A stretch of DNA of 21,032 nucleotides from Gemmatimonadota bacterium (GTDB lineage Bacteria > 4572-55 > J002), in assembly GCA_003697105.1 (NCBI GenBank), contig RFFQ01000106.1, forward strand, positions 1 to 21,032, in the 5' to 3' direction. The number at the start of each line of letters is the position of its first letter. Position 1 is the stretch's first letter. A program made the translations under genes and the position numbers. Under the pieces are notes generated by a model. The model was not told the DNA's origin. It searched no databases and saw only the letters and a program-made list of their open reading frames with translations. This document shows positions 6,556-14,351 of this stretch, piece by piece.

Positions 6556-7467
6556 TTTCGAATGCCCTCCACCCCACATCATTGGGTAGGCATGTAACAA
6601 TCCCGGAAAAAGGGCGTGTAAACTTTCGGTTGCTCCGCGTGAGCTACCCGGCAGATTGATGATCAAACTTTGTCCCCGTAGCCCGCAAATTCCGCGGGAC
6701 AGCATGGCATAGGGGGTCCGGTCTGTACCGTGTTTGCGGATGGCTTCAGCAATGCCTGGCACTTCTTTATCGATCACGGGTTGCATCGCTTCTGGCGTGA
6801 CATCTTTGGGACCCAAACCGGTGCCCCCCGTGGTGAAAATCAATTGAATTTGTTCCTGATCGACCAGTTCGATCAGGCGTTGGCTGATTTTCGGGGCATC
6901 ATCGGGCAGGATTTCATAAAATTTGACCTCAACCGGCTGTTTTTCTAAAAATTCGCGGATAATCACCCCGGATTTATCCTGCCGTGTGCCGGCAAATGTG
7001 GAATCCGAAATGACCAGCACGGCGGCGCTGATTGGGGTATCAAACTGATCCGTGTACTGGCTTTTCCCCCCTTTTTTTTTCACGACCCGAATGTCACCAA
7101 AAGAGAGCTCGTCGGTGAGCGGTTTGAGCATATCAAACATATTAAGCAGAGCGGCGTTGATGGCGGTGATCGCCTCCATTTCCACGCCGGTTTTCCAGAC
7201 GGTTTCCACTTCAGCGGTGACGCGAATCTGGGTGTCATGGAGTTCGAACGTTAGGTCCACCCAATCGAGGGGGATAGGGTGGCAAAAGACAATCCAATCC
7301 GAGGTGCGTTTAGCCGCTTGAATCCCGGCGCTCCGGGCAGTGGCAAGGACATCTCCTTTGGGTACAGTGTTCGCCTTAACCCGCTCGATGACCGCGGCGG
7401 GGGCATTCAAGATGCCTTCTGCCCGCGCAAATCGGAGGGTGTTGAATTTATGACTGATGTTGATCAT
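6550..7467 (-). CDS. moaC: Bifunctional MoaC-Mog(MoaB) molybdenum cofactor protein
   Basis: 305-residue fusion. The MoaC part (about 1-137) makes cyclic pyranopterin monophosphate together with MoaA; it shows KGDVLATARSAGI (37-49), FCHPIPL (61-67), KTGVEMEA (92-99), FDM (111-113) and the GGKS end (133-136). The Mog/MoaB part (about 147-300) adenylates molybdopterin; it shows TTGGTG (212-217) and LPGSSRGA (272-279). ATG 7467 is chosen because AAGGAG lies 6 nt before it and MoaC homology begins there; the upstream open frame overlaps the cytochrome gene. MoaC/MoaB fusions are known in other bacteria. The last codons run into the heptanucleotide array, which provides the stop. Confidence 0.95.
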   Translation of the reverse strand: MINISHKFNTLRFARAEGILNAPAAVIERVKANTVPKGDVLATARSAGIQAAKRTSDWIVFCHPIPLDWVDLTFELHDTQIRVTAEVETVWKTGVEMEAITAINAALLNMFDMLKPLTDELSFGDIRVVKKKGGKSQYTDQFDTPISAAVLVISDSTFAGTRQDKSGVIIREFLEKQPVEVKFYEILPDDAPKISQRLIELVDQEQIQLIFTTGGTGLGPKDVTPEAMQPVIDKEVPGIAEAIRKHGTDRTPYAMLSRGICGLRGQSLIINLPGSSRGATESLHALFPGLLHAYPMMWGGGHSKG

Positions 7468-7477
7468 CGGTGCTCCT

Positions 7478-8965
7478 TCACTTTGAATCATTTTGAATGA
7501 CGGTTTTGAGATATTCCAAATTTTGATTGAGTTGCCACCAGCCATTTTTGAACGTGGCATAATCTTGCCCGCACATCGCCGAGGCATACCGGATGGAATT
7601 GGCATAGAACAGCCAGAGTTCTACCCATTTTTTCTCTAAATGCTCATCAAACGGATTTTCCGGGTCGGCAAGTCCGGTGTCCCATGCCTGTTGCATGAGC
7701 TGAGTTGCCGCATAAACCATCTGGTCGGTTTCGGCGAGGGTGCTATCCATCTGGGCAAAATGACCGAGCGTCCAACTGGGACCATGGCAGGGCTGGCAAA
7801 CCCGTTTCATCGTATTTTTCCGTTCGGTCTGTTCTTCCGGCGTCAATAGGTATTCGGCGGCAATCTCGCCATCAAACGCGGTGGGGAGTGGCAGTCCGTC
7901 TTTATTGCGAATGTGGGTCGTATTGCCGGTTTTGGGTTGGGGATGGGAGTAAATCAATCCAAACAAGCGCACCCATAGCCGGGCACCAAAATCATGGGTA
8001 CGTTCGGCAATGACGGTTTCGCCGGAGGGGTCGGTCAGTAAACTATTATGGCAGGTGGCACACGTAGGAGATTGGAAGTCTTGCCCCACGCGCCACGGTA
8101 CATGGGTCCAGTTCCATTGATCCTGTTGGGAGAAAAAGATATTCCCATGTTTGCTCTCTTGATACACATCCCAAGCGGGGACATCCGGTTGAAGATGGCA
8201 CTCCGAGCAGGTGTAGGGCTTCCGGGCAATTTCAATAGAAAAACTGTGGCGGGGATGGCATGAGGTACATGCCCCCAAACTGCCGTCCGGATTTTTACGA
8301 CCCACACCCTGATTGGGCCAATTGGCTAAATGCGGTACGGTGATCTCGCCAAAATCGGTCTCAACATCCCGCATACCCAACACCATGACCTCCGAACCGT
8401 GGCAGGCAAAACAGGTTTCGTTTTCGGTGGTGCCAGAGGCGGCGGCATGTGTCCAACCGGTTTCATCGTAGCTCTGAACGCCAAGAGTGGTTTGTACCAA
8501 CGTATGGTACAGCGGATTTTCCCGAAGATTGGCAATCGCATGGGCCTTCTTGCTATTCGCATATTGGGTAGCTTCTTCCAGATGGCACGTTTGGCAATCT
8601 TTCGGTGAGACGATAATATTGATTTCGTAGCCAAAATGTTCAAAACTATCCGCATGATCGGCGGTATTTAAGCTGTGACATTCGTAACATCCGACGGCGG
8701 TTGACGCCAATTCCGGGGGAATGGCTTCATTGGAAATGCGCCGTTCTAATGCCGGTTTTTGGAGTGCCGCCGCCGGCGTGATTTGGGCATGACGGCTATT
8801 TTTCCAATCGTGAATGATACCGGAATTGATGGATTCATGGCACAGGATGCAGGCTTCGGTCTCTTCACTCAAGGGAACGTCTTCGGCGGCACTACTGATG
8901 ATGGGTAACCAGATCACACTCCATAACAGGATTCGGATAACAGAGGTGAGACAAAATGAACGCAT
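7478..8965 (-). CDS. Octaheme c-type cytochrome, hydroxylamine oxidoreductase (HAO)-like family
   Basis: 495 residues with a Sec signal peptide (hydrophobic 8-24, probable cleavage after SSAA near 27). It has eight CxxCH heme sites, starting at Cys39, 93, 124, 185, 233, 253, 302 and 390, and so is a periplasmic octaheme protein. The heme spacing and the C-terminal helical region without hemes (about 400-495) resemble the HAO/octaheme nitrite-reductase group. The family reduces or oxidises small nitrogen compounds or passes electrons; I cannot choose from sequence. Its AGGAGG is 8-9 nt before ATG. It lies inside the molybdenum gene run, 30 nt after the transporter and 10 nt before moaC-mog, so it is co-transcribed and may serve as electron partner of the Arr enzyme (inference). 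Confidence 0.88.
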   Translation of the reverse strand: MRSFCLTSVIRILLWSVIWLPIISSAAEDVPLSEETEACILCHESINSGIIHDWKNSRHAQITPAAALQKPALERRISNEAIPPELASTAVGCYECHSLNTADHADSFEHFGYEINIIVSPKDCQTCHLEEATQYANSKKAHAIANLRENPLYHTLVQTTLGVQSYDETGWTHAAASGTTENETCFACHGSEVMVLGMRDVETDFGEITVPHLANWPNQGVGRKNPDGSLGACTSCHPRHSFSIEIARKPYTCSECHLQPDVPAWDVYQESKHGNIFFSQQDQWNWTHVPWRVGQDFQSPTCATCHNSLLTDPSGETVIAERTHDFGARLWVRLFGLIYSHPQPKTGNTTHIRNKDGLPLPTAFDGEIAAEYLLTPEEQTERKNTMKRVCQPCHGPSWTLGHFAQMDSTLAETDQMVYAATQLMQQAWDTGLADPENPFDEHLEKKWVELWLFYANSIRYASAMCGQDYATFKNGWWQLNQNLEYLKTVIQNDSK

Positions 8966-8995
8966 AACATTACCCTCCTAGAAATAAGCCTTAAA

Positions 8996-10171
8996 TTACA
9001 GTTCTGAAGAGGTTTGAAGATACCATTTTCCGTAAAGATACTGCCCCAATTGTAGCCCAAACCCTAGCAGTAGCGCAATGGTTAGATTTCGGGTGAAAAA
9101 TGACACCGACCCCACGAGAATCGCTACCAGCAGGTCATATTTCAGCTCTAATTTGTTAAGTAAGGTCATCAAGCGGTAACTATCGAGCAACAGCATTGCG
9201 CCTAAAACGGGGACAGGGATAAAAAACAAGAAGGTCGAAAATGGACTTAGGGCAACCAGCACAAAAAATGTCCCTAAGATGATGGTAGTTCCGCCGGTTT
9301 TGCCACCAAATTGAGCATGTGCCCCAATGCCGCCCGCTCCGTGGCAAATCGGGAATCCGCCCAGTAGTCCGATGAAAATATTGATGAGTCCAATGGAAAA
9401 GCCCAATTTAGTGGTCGTTACCCGCTGTGCTTGTTCTTTCCAGAATGCATGACAGGCATCACAGGCGGCAAACACCGCATTTCCTAAGGTCAGAGGCAAT
9501 TGGGGAATCATCAAAAAGATCAAGCTGTTTAAAAAGAAGTTCCATTGGGGGGTTTGGGGTTCCGTAAGCGACCCGTGGAGGGTACTCAAATCCAGATGAA
9601 CATTAAATAGGATCGCGATTAGAATACCGGTGGGAATAATCAAGAGAATAATCGGGAACCGCCGCCGAAATTGAACCCACCATAACAGGATGATCAATGT
9701 GGCGAAAATAATCGCATTGAGCATCAATGAAGACGTTAAAGACGATTTAAGAAAAAAACCATTTTCTACGGTCAGTTGAATCGCTTTTTGAGCGAGAATC
9801 AATCCCACACCGAGTTGAATTCCCCGCACAATTGCCGGGGTAAACCAGTTGCCTAACCAGCGAATCACACCGGTAGTGGATAATAGAATTAATAAAATAC
9901 CATAAAAAACAGCAGTGGTAGAGAGCGCACTGGCGGAATATCCGGTGGCGATAGCAATCACTGCCATGGCTTTTAAGGGTTGGATGGCAACCGGTACTTT
10001 ATAATACCAACCACTAAGGATGTAAGCGATACCCCACAAAAAAAAGATACGTTCCGGCGAAAACCCGTTGTACACAATTAAGGCAAACGCAAGGGGCAAT
10101 GTGGTGCCCAAGTCTCCTACAGCTCCTGACCATTCCGACAGTTTGAAGTGATTTTTAGGCGTCGGGTTCAT
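8996..10171 (-). CDS. MOT1-like molybdate (SulP-related) transporter
   Basis: 391-residue polytopic membrane protein with roughly ten hydrophobic helices. The N-terminal ELSGAVGDLGT-like block (here WSGAVGDLGTTLPLA, 14-28) and the VAIQPLKAMAV block (about 61-71) are hallmarks of the MOT1/SulP-related molybdate transporter family. Molybdate uptake is supported by position: it starts 2 nt after moaA and is followed by moaC-mog and moeA. No modABC genes are present in the window, so it may be the local molybdate supply. Sulfate or tungstate transport cannot be excluded from sequence. Confidence 0.88.
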   Translation of the reverse strand: MNPTPKNHFKLSEWSGAVGDLGTTLPLAFALIVYNGFSPERIFFLWGIAYILSGWYYKVPVAIQPLKAMAVIAIATGYSASALSTTAVFYGILLILLSTTGVIRWLGNWFTPAIVRGIQLGVGLILAQKAIQLTVENGFFLKSSLTSSLMLNAIIFATLIILLWWVQFRRRFPIILLIIPTGILIAILFNVHLDLSTLHGSLTEPQTPQWNFFLNSLIFLMIPQLPLTLGNAVFAACDACHAFWKEQAQRVTTTKLGFSIGLINIFIGLLGGFPICHGAGGIGAHAQFGGKTGGTTIILGTFFVLVALSPFSTFLFFIPVPVLGAMLLLDSYRLMTLLNKLELKYDLLVAILVGSVSFFTRNLTIALLLGFGLQLGQYLYGKWYLQTSSEL

Positions 10172-10173
10172 GT

Positions 10174-11202
10174 TTATCCTCCAATGGCAGACATCGATTG
10201 AAATGTGCCGTTTTGCTTCAGTTTTTCGACCGTCTCAAACCCGTCTTTATTCCGTTGCCCGACACAGCGCCGGATGATGTGCTGGATGCCCGCGTCATCT
10301 GTCCCGTTGCGGAGTTCCTGCCGCAAATCGTACACACCCTGATCATACAGACACGTTTTGAGCATCCCTTTGGCGGTAATACGCAACCGGTTGCACGAGC
10401 CACAAAACAAGCGTGAAAAACCGGCAATAATGCCCACACACCCCTGATGCCCCTCAATTTTGTAATTGTGCGCCGTGGAATTGGGGTGATCGTCCACTTT
10501 TTTTAAAGATGGGTATTCCGTTTTCAGGAGGTTCAAAATGCGGTCACGGTTCCAAGGTGTCAAAGGCTTTGCGCCACCGTTGAAAGGCATTTCTTCGATG
10601 AATCGCACATCCACCGGATAATTTTTGGAGAGGTTGGCGACCGGAATAATATCCTCCGTGTTGACACCGTTCATTACGACCATGTTAATTTTGAGGGGGA
10701 TATTGTACGCCAAAATAGCATGAAAGGAAGCCATAACCCGTTCCAGCCCATCACGACGGGTTATGTGGCGAAATCGATCCCGATCGAGCGTATCAATGCT
10801 CAAATTGATGCCATTAATACCGATCCGGTGGAGCTCGGGTAAAAATTCCGCCGTAACCAAGCCATTTGTGGTCAGGTGGATTTGCTCAATGCCCGGAGTT
10901 TGGCGGATGTGCCACAGTAGATCGATCAATCCCTTGCGCACGAGCGGTTCGCCACCGGTAAGGCGCACTTTACGAATACCGAGCGGCGCCAACAGGCGAA
11001 TTAATCGCTTCATTTCGTCGATGGAAAGCATTTCATCCCGGTGGGATTTTGGAATGCCGCCGGCGGGCATACAATAAATACACCGCAGGTTGCACAATTC
11101 CGTAACTGCCAACCGGACATAGTCGATCCGGCGCTGGTAGTTATCGATCAAGGGGGGTGATGTTGGTGTGGCCGGTTTCTGAACCGGCATGGAGGCACTC
11201 AT
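10174..11202 (-). CDS. moaA: GTP 3',8-cyclase MoaA (radical SAM)
   Basis: 342-residue radical-SAM enzyme that starts cofactor synthesis by rearranging GTP. The N-terminal cluster motif CNLRCIYC supplies Cys37, Cys41 and Cys44. LTGGEP is the SAM-binding GGE motif. The C-terminal second cluster is in CGSCNRLR...KTCLY, and the chain ends in the required Gly-Gly. ATG 11202 is preferred because AAGGAG lies 6 nt before it and the length then fits the family. A longer TTG-initiated frame would overlap the mobA stop and translate through a structured leader. The transporter follows after 2 nt. Confidence 0.96.
   Translation of the reverse strand: MSASMPVQKPATPTSPPLIDNYQRRIDYVRLAVTELCNLRCIYCMPAGGIPKSHRDEMLSIDEMKRLIRLLAPLGIRKVRLTGGEPLVRKGLIDLLWHIRQTPGIEQIHLTTNGLVTAEFLPELHRIGINGINLSIDTLDRDRFRHITRRDGLERVMASFHAILAYNIPLKINMVVMNGVNTEDIIPVANLSKNYPVDVRFIEEMPFNGGAKPLTPWNRDRILNLLKTEYPSLKKVDDHPNSTAHNYKIEGHQGCVGIIAGFSRLFCGSCNRLRITAKGMLKTCLYDQGVYDLRQELRNGTDDAGIQHIIRRCVGQRNKDGFETVEKLKQNGTFQSMSAIGG
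10178..10182 (-). promoter_or_regulatory. Transporter ribosome binding site made from the MoaA Gly-Gly codons
   Basis: The moaA end reads ATT GGA GGA TAA. GGAGG in the two glycine codons lies 6 nt before the transporter ATG, an ideal spacing. The C-terminal Gly-Gly of MoaA is functionally needed in the family, so the site serves both purposes. Confidence 0.75.
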
Positions 11203-11250
11203 GGGGAACTCCTTTCCAAATTCGGGAGGCCATGCGGTTTCCCGCACAAC
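11203..11250 (-). promoter_or_regulatory. Structured moaA leader with GNRA hairpin and possible masking of the ribosome binding site
   Basis: In the RNA, GUUGUGCGG (11250-11242) pairs with CCGCAUGGC (11237-11229) around a GAAA tetraloop: nine pairs, three of them G-U. Immediately after it, CUCC (11228-11225) can pair with GGAG (11212-11209) of the moaA ribosome binding site. The arrangement suggests translation control. Moco riboswitches occur before moaA in other bacteria and use a GNRA loop, but this leader is short and I cannot confirm a match. Confidence 0.4.
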
Positions 11251-11282
11251 CCTATCGGCAAAGCATCCTATCGCTTGAATAT

Positions 11283-11900
11283 TCAACGACGTAGATGACG
11301 TTGCTCGGAGTGTTTAATTGCCTGATATTCTTCCGGCGTATTGCAATTTAATAAGTGATGGTCCTCAGAAATTATTTTATGTATATCGTTATTTCCCAAC
11401 ACCTTACGGATTGAATATTGCTGATTTTTCCGTGCGTTTTCCAAAATGGGTTGCATCGTGGGTTCGTAAATGGTGCATAGCGGTTCAGGAAACCCCTTTT
11501 CTGGATTCACAAACGCGGTTGCTCTCTTATCTGGGTTTCGATTTCGGATAAGATAATCGATTGTTCTGGGATTGACAAGAGGTAAATCAATTGCCAATAC
11601 CAACCATGCCACCGCCGGCTGATGATCAAATGCCGCCAAAATACCGCTTAACGGTCCAATACCGGCATATTGGTCATGGATTTGCGGAAAATCAGCATAC
11701 TGTTGAGCCTGATCTGCCCGGCAGGAAACATATACATGCTCGCACTGGGCAGAAAGTAGCTCATAACAATAGCCCAATTGGTGCGTTCCATGATAGTTTA
11801 GCAGGGCTTTGTCATGTTTCATGCGGGTGCTGAACCCGCCACTAAGAATCAATCCCCACATCGGGGGTTGCGGCATGTTGGGGGTCATGGGTTTGGGCAT
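11283..11900 (-). CDS. mobA: Molybdenum cofactor guanylyltransferase MobA
   Basis: Up to 205 residues. It attaches GMP to Mo-molybdopterin, giving the bis-MGD form used by DMSO-reductase-family enzymes such as ArrA. The nucleotide signature LILSGGFSTRMKHDKALL begins at about residue 17. GPLSGI and AIDLPLVNP are further family blocks. The frame given overlaps the polyferredoxin gene by 59 nt. In-frame ATGs at 11888, 11876 and 11861 are alternatives, and the last gives the family's usual N-terminus; no Shine-Dalgarno sequence decides the matter. Its stop lies about 80 nt before the moaA ATG. Confidence 0.92.
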   Translation of the reverse strand: MPKPMTPNMPQPPMWGLILSGGFSTRMKHDKALLNYHGTHQLGYCYELLSAQCEHVYVSCRADQAQQYADFPQIHDQYAGIGPLSGILAAFDHQPAVAWLVLAIDLPLVNPRTIDYLIRNRNPDKRATAFVNPEKGFPEPLCTIYEPTMQPILENARKNQQYSIRKVLGNNDIHKIISEDHHLLNCNTPEEYQAIKHSEQRHLRR

Positions 11901-12849
11901 ACCGGTTTATAGTGATCACATCTAACGGGCAAAATTCTTTGCACAGGTCGCATCCGGTGCAGAAATCTGGGTTGAATTGAAGTGTTTCTTGCGAGTCTTC
12001 ACCGGTTTCTGAAAATAAGGCTTCTGTGGGACAGATCGCCACGCAATCCCAACATAAATCGCATTCATCGCCAATGGTTACCTCATAATTATAGAACGTT
12101 TTGAACCGGCTTTGGAGGTTTTCGGGCAATTTAGCGCAGGCCTGGTTCAATAATTTTTTCTTGAACGGTAAAGTTTTGGCACTATACCGGACCGATTCCT
12201 CTTCAGGTTTGGGCTCCGATTCCATCATGGCGGCGATATTATGCTGGATTTTGGATCGGAAGGCAACAAAAAAATCGCGCCGGTCATAGGTTTCGGGCTG
12301 GTAATGCAATTGGGATGGGTCTTCCACCAACTGAATTTTTTCAGAAAGGTTTATCCCGAGGTTTTCCGCCACCGCCGCCAGATTGGCGTTGAGGTATTCC
12401 AGAATAAAATGGTTTTTACATGTCTGGCAGGGCGTTAAATTCAATTGAACGGTTGTTTTTAGTTCTGAAAAAAGCGCCAGTAAATGCGCTTCAGATAAAA
12501 TCCCTAAACAGGATATGGTTTGATCGGCTTCTGAACAGCGGTCACATCCCAAAACGGGTTGAGGACGTGTTTTGAGAGCTTGGATAGTTTTCTGGAAGTT
12601 TACATTGGTGCCCCAAAGCGCATCCGCCGGACAAACGGCGGTACATAGCATACATTCCGAACATCGCTGGTAATCAATTGCCAGTTCCGGTTCAAGGGTA
12701 ATGGCGTGGTGAGGGCAAATATCCACGCATTCGGTACACGGATGCGCGCTAAATCGCATCGGCAAACAGCGCGATTTTGTAACACCGACGGAAGGCGCGG
12801 TATCGGTGATTTTGCTGGCAATTTTAGTGGAGATAAACTGAGTCAGCAT
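11842..12849 (-). CDS. Polyferredoxin-like protein with two double [4Fe-4S] modules
   Basis: 335 residues without a signal peptide, so probably cytosolic. The N-terminal module has Cys28/38/41/45 and Cys63/66/69/73. The C-terminal module has Cys263/266/269/273 and Cys297/300/303/307. Four [4Fe-4S] clusters are therefore likely. Between them is a less familiar region with CDRC (102-105), Cys114 and CQTC (141-144), possibly a further metal site. It lies between the TorD-like chaperone and mobA, with a 9-nt gap after the chaperone stop and no clear Shine-Dalgarno, suggesting reinitiation. I infer a cytosolic redox or maturation role for the molybdoenzyme. No precise function is recognised. Confidence 0.85.
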   Translation of the reverse strand: MLTQFISTKIASKITDTAPSVGVTKSRCLPMRFSAHPCTECVDICPHHAITLEPELAIDYQRCSECMLCTAVCPADALWGTNVNFQKTIQALKTRPQPVLGCDRCSEADQTISCLGILSEAHLLALFSELKTTVQLNLTPCQTCKNHFILEYLNANLAAVAENLGINLSEKIQLVEDPSQLHYQPETYDRRDFFVAFRSKIQHNIAAMMESEPKPEEESVRYSAKTLPFKKKLLNQACAKLPENLQSRFKTFYNYEVTIGDECDLCWDCVAICPTEALFSETGEDSQETLQFNPDFCTGCDLCKEFCPLDVITINRYAQTHDPQHAATPDVGIDS

Positions 12850-12858
12850 GAGCGTTGA

Positions 12859-13455
12859 TCACGAAAGTTGGAATCGAATAAATTGGCTAAGAGTTTCGGC
12901 TAATTGGCGGTAAAATTCATTGGTCGTATTTGTTTTTATTTGTTCGCAAAATGGGAATACAAACGGTGCCAGATACTGTTTTAAAAAGGTTCGCTGGGCT
13001 TGAATATAGGTTTCACGGTTTCCATTTACGGACGCTTGATAACCCAAATAGTACATGAATTCTAATTCTACGGCGATGTGATCCGGCAATTCCTTAAAAT
13101 CTTCGGCGATTTCTAAGCCATACTGGCGATACATGTTTTTTACCGCCATGGTGGTATCCCCCATGACTTTGCCCTCTGTTTCCAGATAGAGCGACCCGTA
13201 CGGCGGTGCTTCCAATTTAAATGGACCCACAAACAATCTGGCATATTCCACGGTAAGCTCTTCAATGGAATATTGCTGAAACGCCTGTTCCAGTTGCTCG
13301 ATATTTGGTACGATGGGCGGAAGACTCATCTTCAGGATATGTTTTAGTTGGGAAAATAGGTTTTCCGGTGCTAACCACTCCGCTTCCGGCTCATAAAAAC
13401 AGATGGCAAATGTGCGATAGGCGTCTGCTTGGGCTAATGTTTTTGTATGTTCCAT
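12859..13455 (-). CDS. arrD: TorD/DmsD-family molybdoenzyme chaperone
   Basis: 198 residues, all-helical by appearance. It has the family blocks EYARLFVGP (about 69-77), PPYGSLYLE (84-92) and DHIAVELEFMYYL (124-136). Such proteins bind the Tat signal of a specific molybdoenzyme and hold it until bis-MGD is inserted. The only candidate client in the window is ArrA, encoded two genes upstream, so arrD is a fair name by context. GAGG lies 7 nt before ATG. A hairpin-terminator separates it from arrB, so it is probably made in smaller amounts than the enzyme. Confidence 0.9.
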   Translation of the reverse strand: MEHTKTLAQADAYRTFAICFYEPEAEWLAPENLFSQLKHILKMSLPPIVPNIEQLEQAFQQYSIEELTVEYARLFVGPFKLEAPPYGSLYLETEGKVMGDTTMAVKNMYRQYGLEIAEDFKELPDHIAVELEFMYYLGYQASVNGNRETYIQAQRTFLKQYLAPFVFPFCEQIKTNTTNEFYRQLAETLSQFIRFQLS

Positions 13456-13493
13456 GATATATCCTCTTCAGAGGGTTAAAAGGTAATACAACT

Positions 13494-13541
13494 AAAAGAA
13501 AAGGAAGAATAAAGCAGAGCAGGCAACTTTATTCTTCCTTT
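13494..13541 (-). terminator. Rho-independent terminator or attenuator between arrB and the chaperone
   Basis: In transcript order AAAGGAAGAATAAAG (13541-13527) and CTTTATTCTTCCTTT (13514-13500) form a perfect 15-bp stem with a 12-nt loop, followed by a T-rich run (TTTTCTTTT counting from the stem end). It lies in the 108-nt gap after arrB. The stem is A/T rich, so partial read-through into the accessory genes is likely. Confidence 0.65.
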
Positions 13542-13563
13542 ATTTTACATCATCGGGTTGCCT

Positions 13564-14328
13564 CTAACCCTTTTTGAAACTTCGAATGTAGTGGACATTC
13601 GGTTCAGTGCCGGCTTCTTCCTTCAACCGGAATGATTTGTGTTCTGCCAAGGCTTTGCTGGGAGCACTGTTCGGGTCGTCCAAATCTCCGAAAATTCGGG
13701 CGCCGGAGGGGCAGACTTCCACACACGCGGGCATCAGATTTTGGGCGACACGATGGGCGCAAAAGATACACTTTTCCACGACACCGGGCCGGCGAACGCT
13801 CTCATAATCGGGATGGGTGTACTTGGTTTCATACGGGGGCGTTGCGCCGGCCTTTTCGGCGATTTCCGCCCCGGATGCGGTACAGCCAGGGATCATCTCG
13901 GTCTTATCCCGATACTCGGCGTGGGTCTCAACTTTTCGTTTGTTGAAACTAATGACACTATAACCGGTGTCGCTCTTGACAATATCAATGGCGCTATACG
14001 GGCAGGCTCGCTGGCATTTACGGCAACCAATGCAACGTTCATCATTATGCATGGTAATGCCATTTTCCGTTTTATACATCGCCTTATCTTTCACCGGACA
14101 GGCGGCAACACACGCGGCGTTACTGCAATGATTGCATAAGACCGGGATGGCGGTATAGCTTACATTCGGGAAGGTGCCTTCGGTCTTAAACATAAAGTCT
14201 GCCCAGTTGAAGGTTTGACCGTTCTTCACGTCACGGTTTGGGGTGTTGTTCTCTGTCTTGCAACCTAATGCGCAGGCGCCACAGCCCACACATTTTTGCA
14301 GGTCAATGACCATTCCTAATCTTGCCAT
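13564..14328 (-). CDS. arrB: Arsenate respiratory reductase iron-sulfur subunit ArrB
   Basis: 254-residue four-cluster ferredoxin of the DmsB/PsrB/NrfC type that passes electrons to the catalytic subunit. The Cys sets are 13/16/19/23, 65/68/73/77, 99/102/105/109 and 187/190/202/206, so four [4Fe-4S] clusters can form. It has no signal peptide and probably crosses the membrane together with ArrA. GGAGG is 8 nt before ATG, and the gene follows arrA after 23 nt. A long insert between the third and fourth sets (about 115-185) includes an extra Cys149. The family fit is firm; the name depends on the ArrA assignment. Confidence 0.88.
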   Translation of the reverse strand: MARLGMVIDLQKCVGCGACALGCKTENNTPNRDVKNGQTFNWADFMFKTEGTFPNVSYTAIPVLCNHCSNAACVAACPVKDKAMYKTENGITMHNDERCIGCRKCQRACPYSAIDIVKSDTGYSVISFNKRKVETHAEYRDKTEMIPGCTASGAEIAEKAGATPPYETKYTHPDYESVRRPGVVEKCIFCAHRVAQNLMPACVEVCPSGARIFGDLDDPNSAPSKALAEHKSFRLKEEAGTEPNVHYIRSFKKG

Positions 14329-14351
14329 TTCTTATTCCTCCAATCTATGGG

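Noticed and set aside
6105-6659. A + strand reading frame with a periodic HPSSFIL-type sequence across the heptad array
   Set aside because: Because 7 and 3 share no factor, any stop-free 7-bp repeat yields a 7-residue periodic frame. It has no ribosome binding site and overlaps the ends of two well-supported genes.
7468-7605. N-terminal extension of the MoaC-Mog protein
   Set aside because: It would overlap the end of the cytochrome gene. MoaC homology starts at ATG 7467, which has AAGGAG 6 nt upstream.
11203-11286. Longer TTG-initiated MoaA
   Set aside because: It adds 28 residues not typical of MoaA, has no Shine-Dalgarno, and overlaps the mobA stop. ATG 11202 has AAGGAG at ideal spacing.
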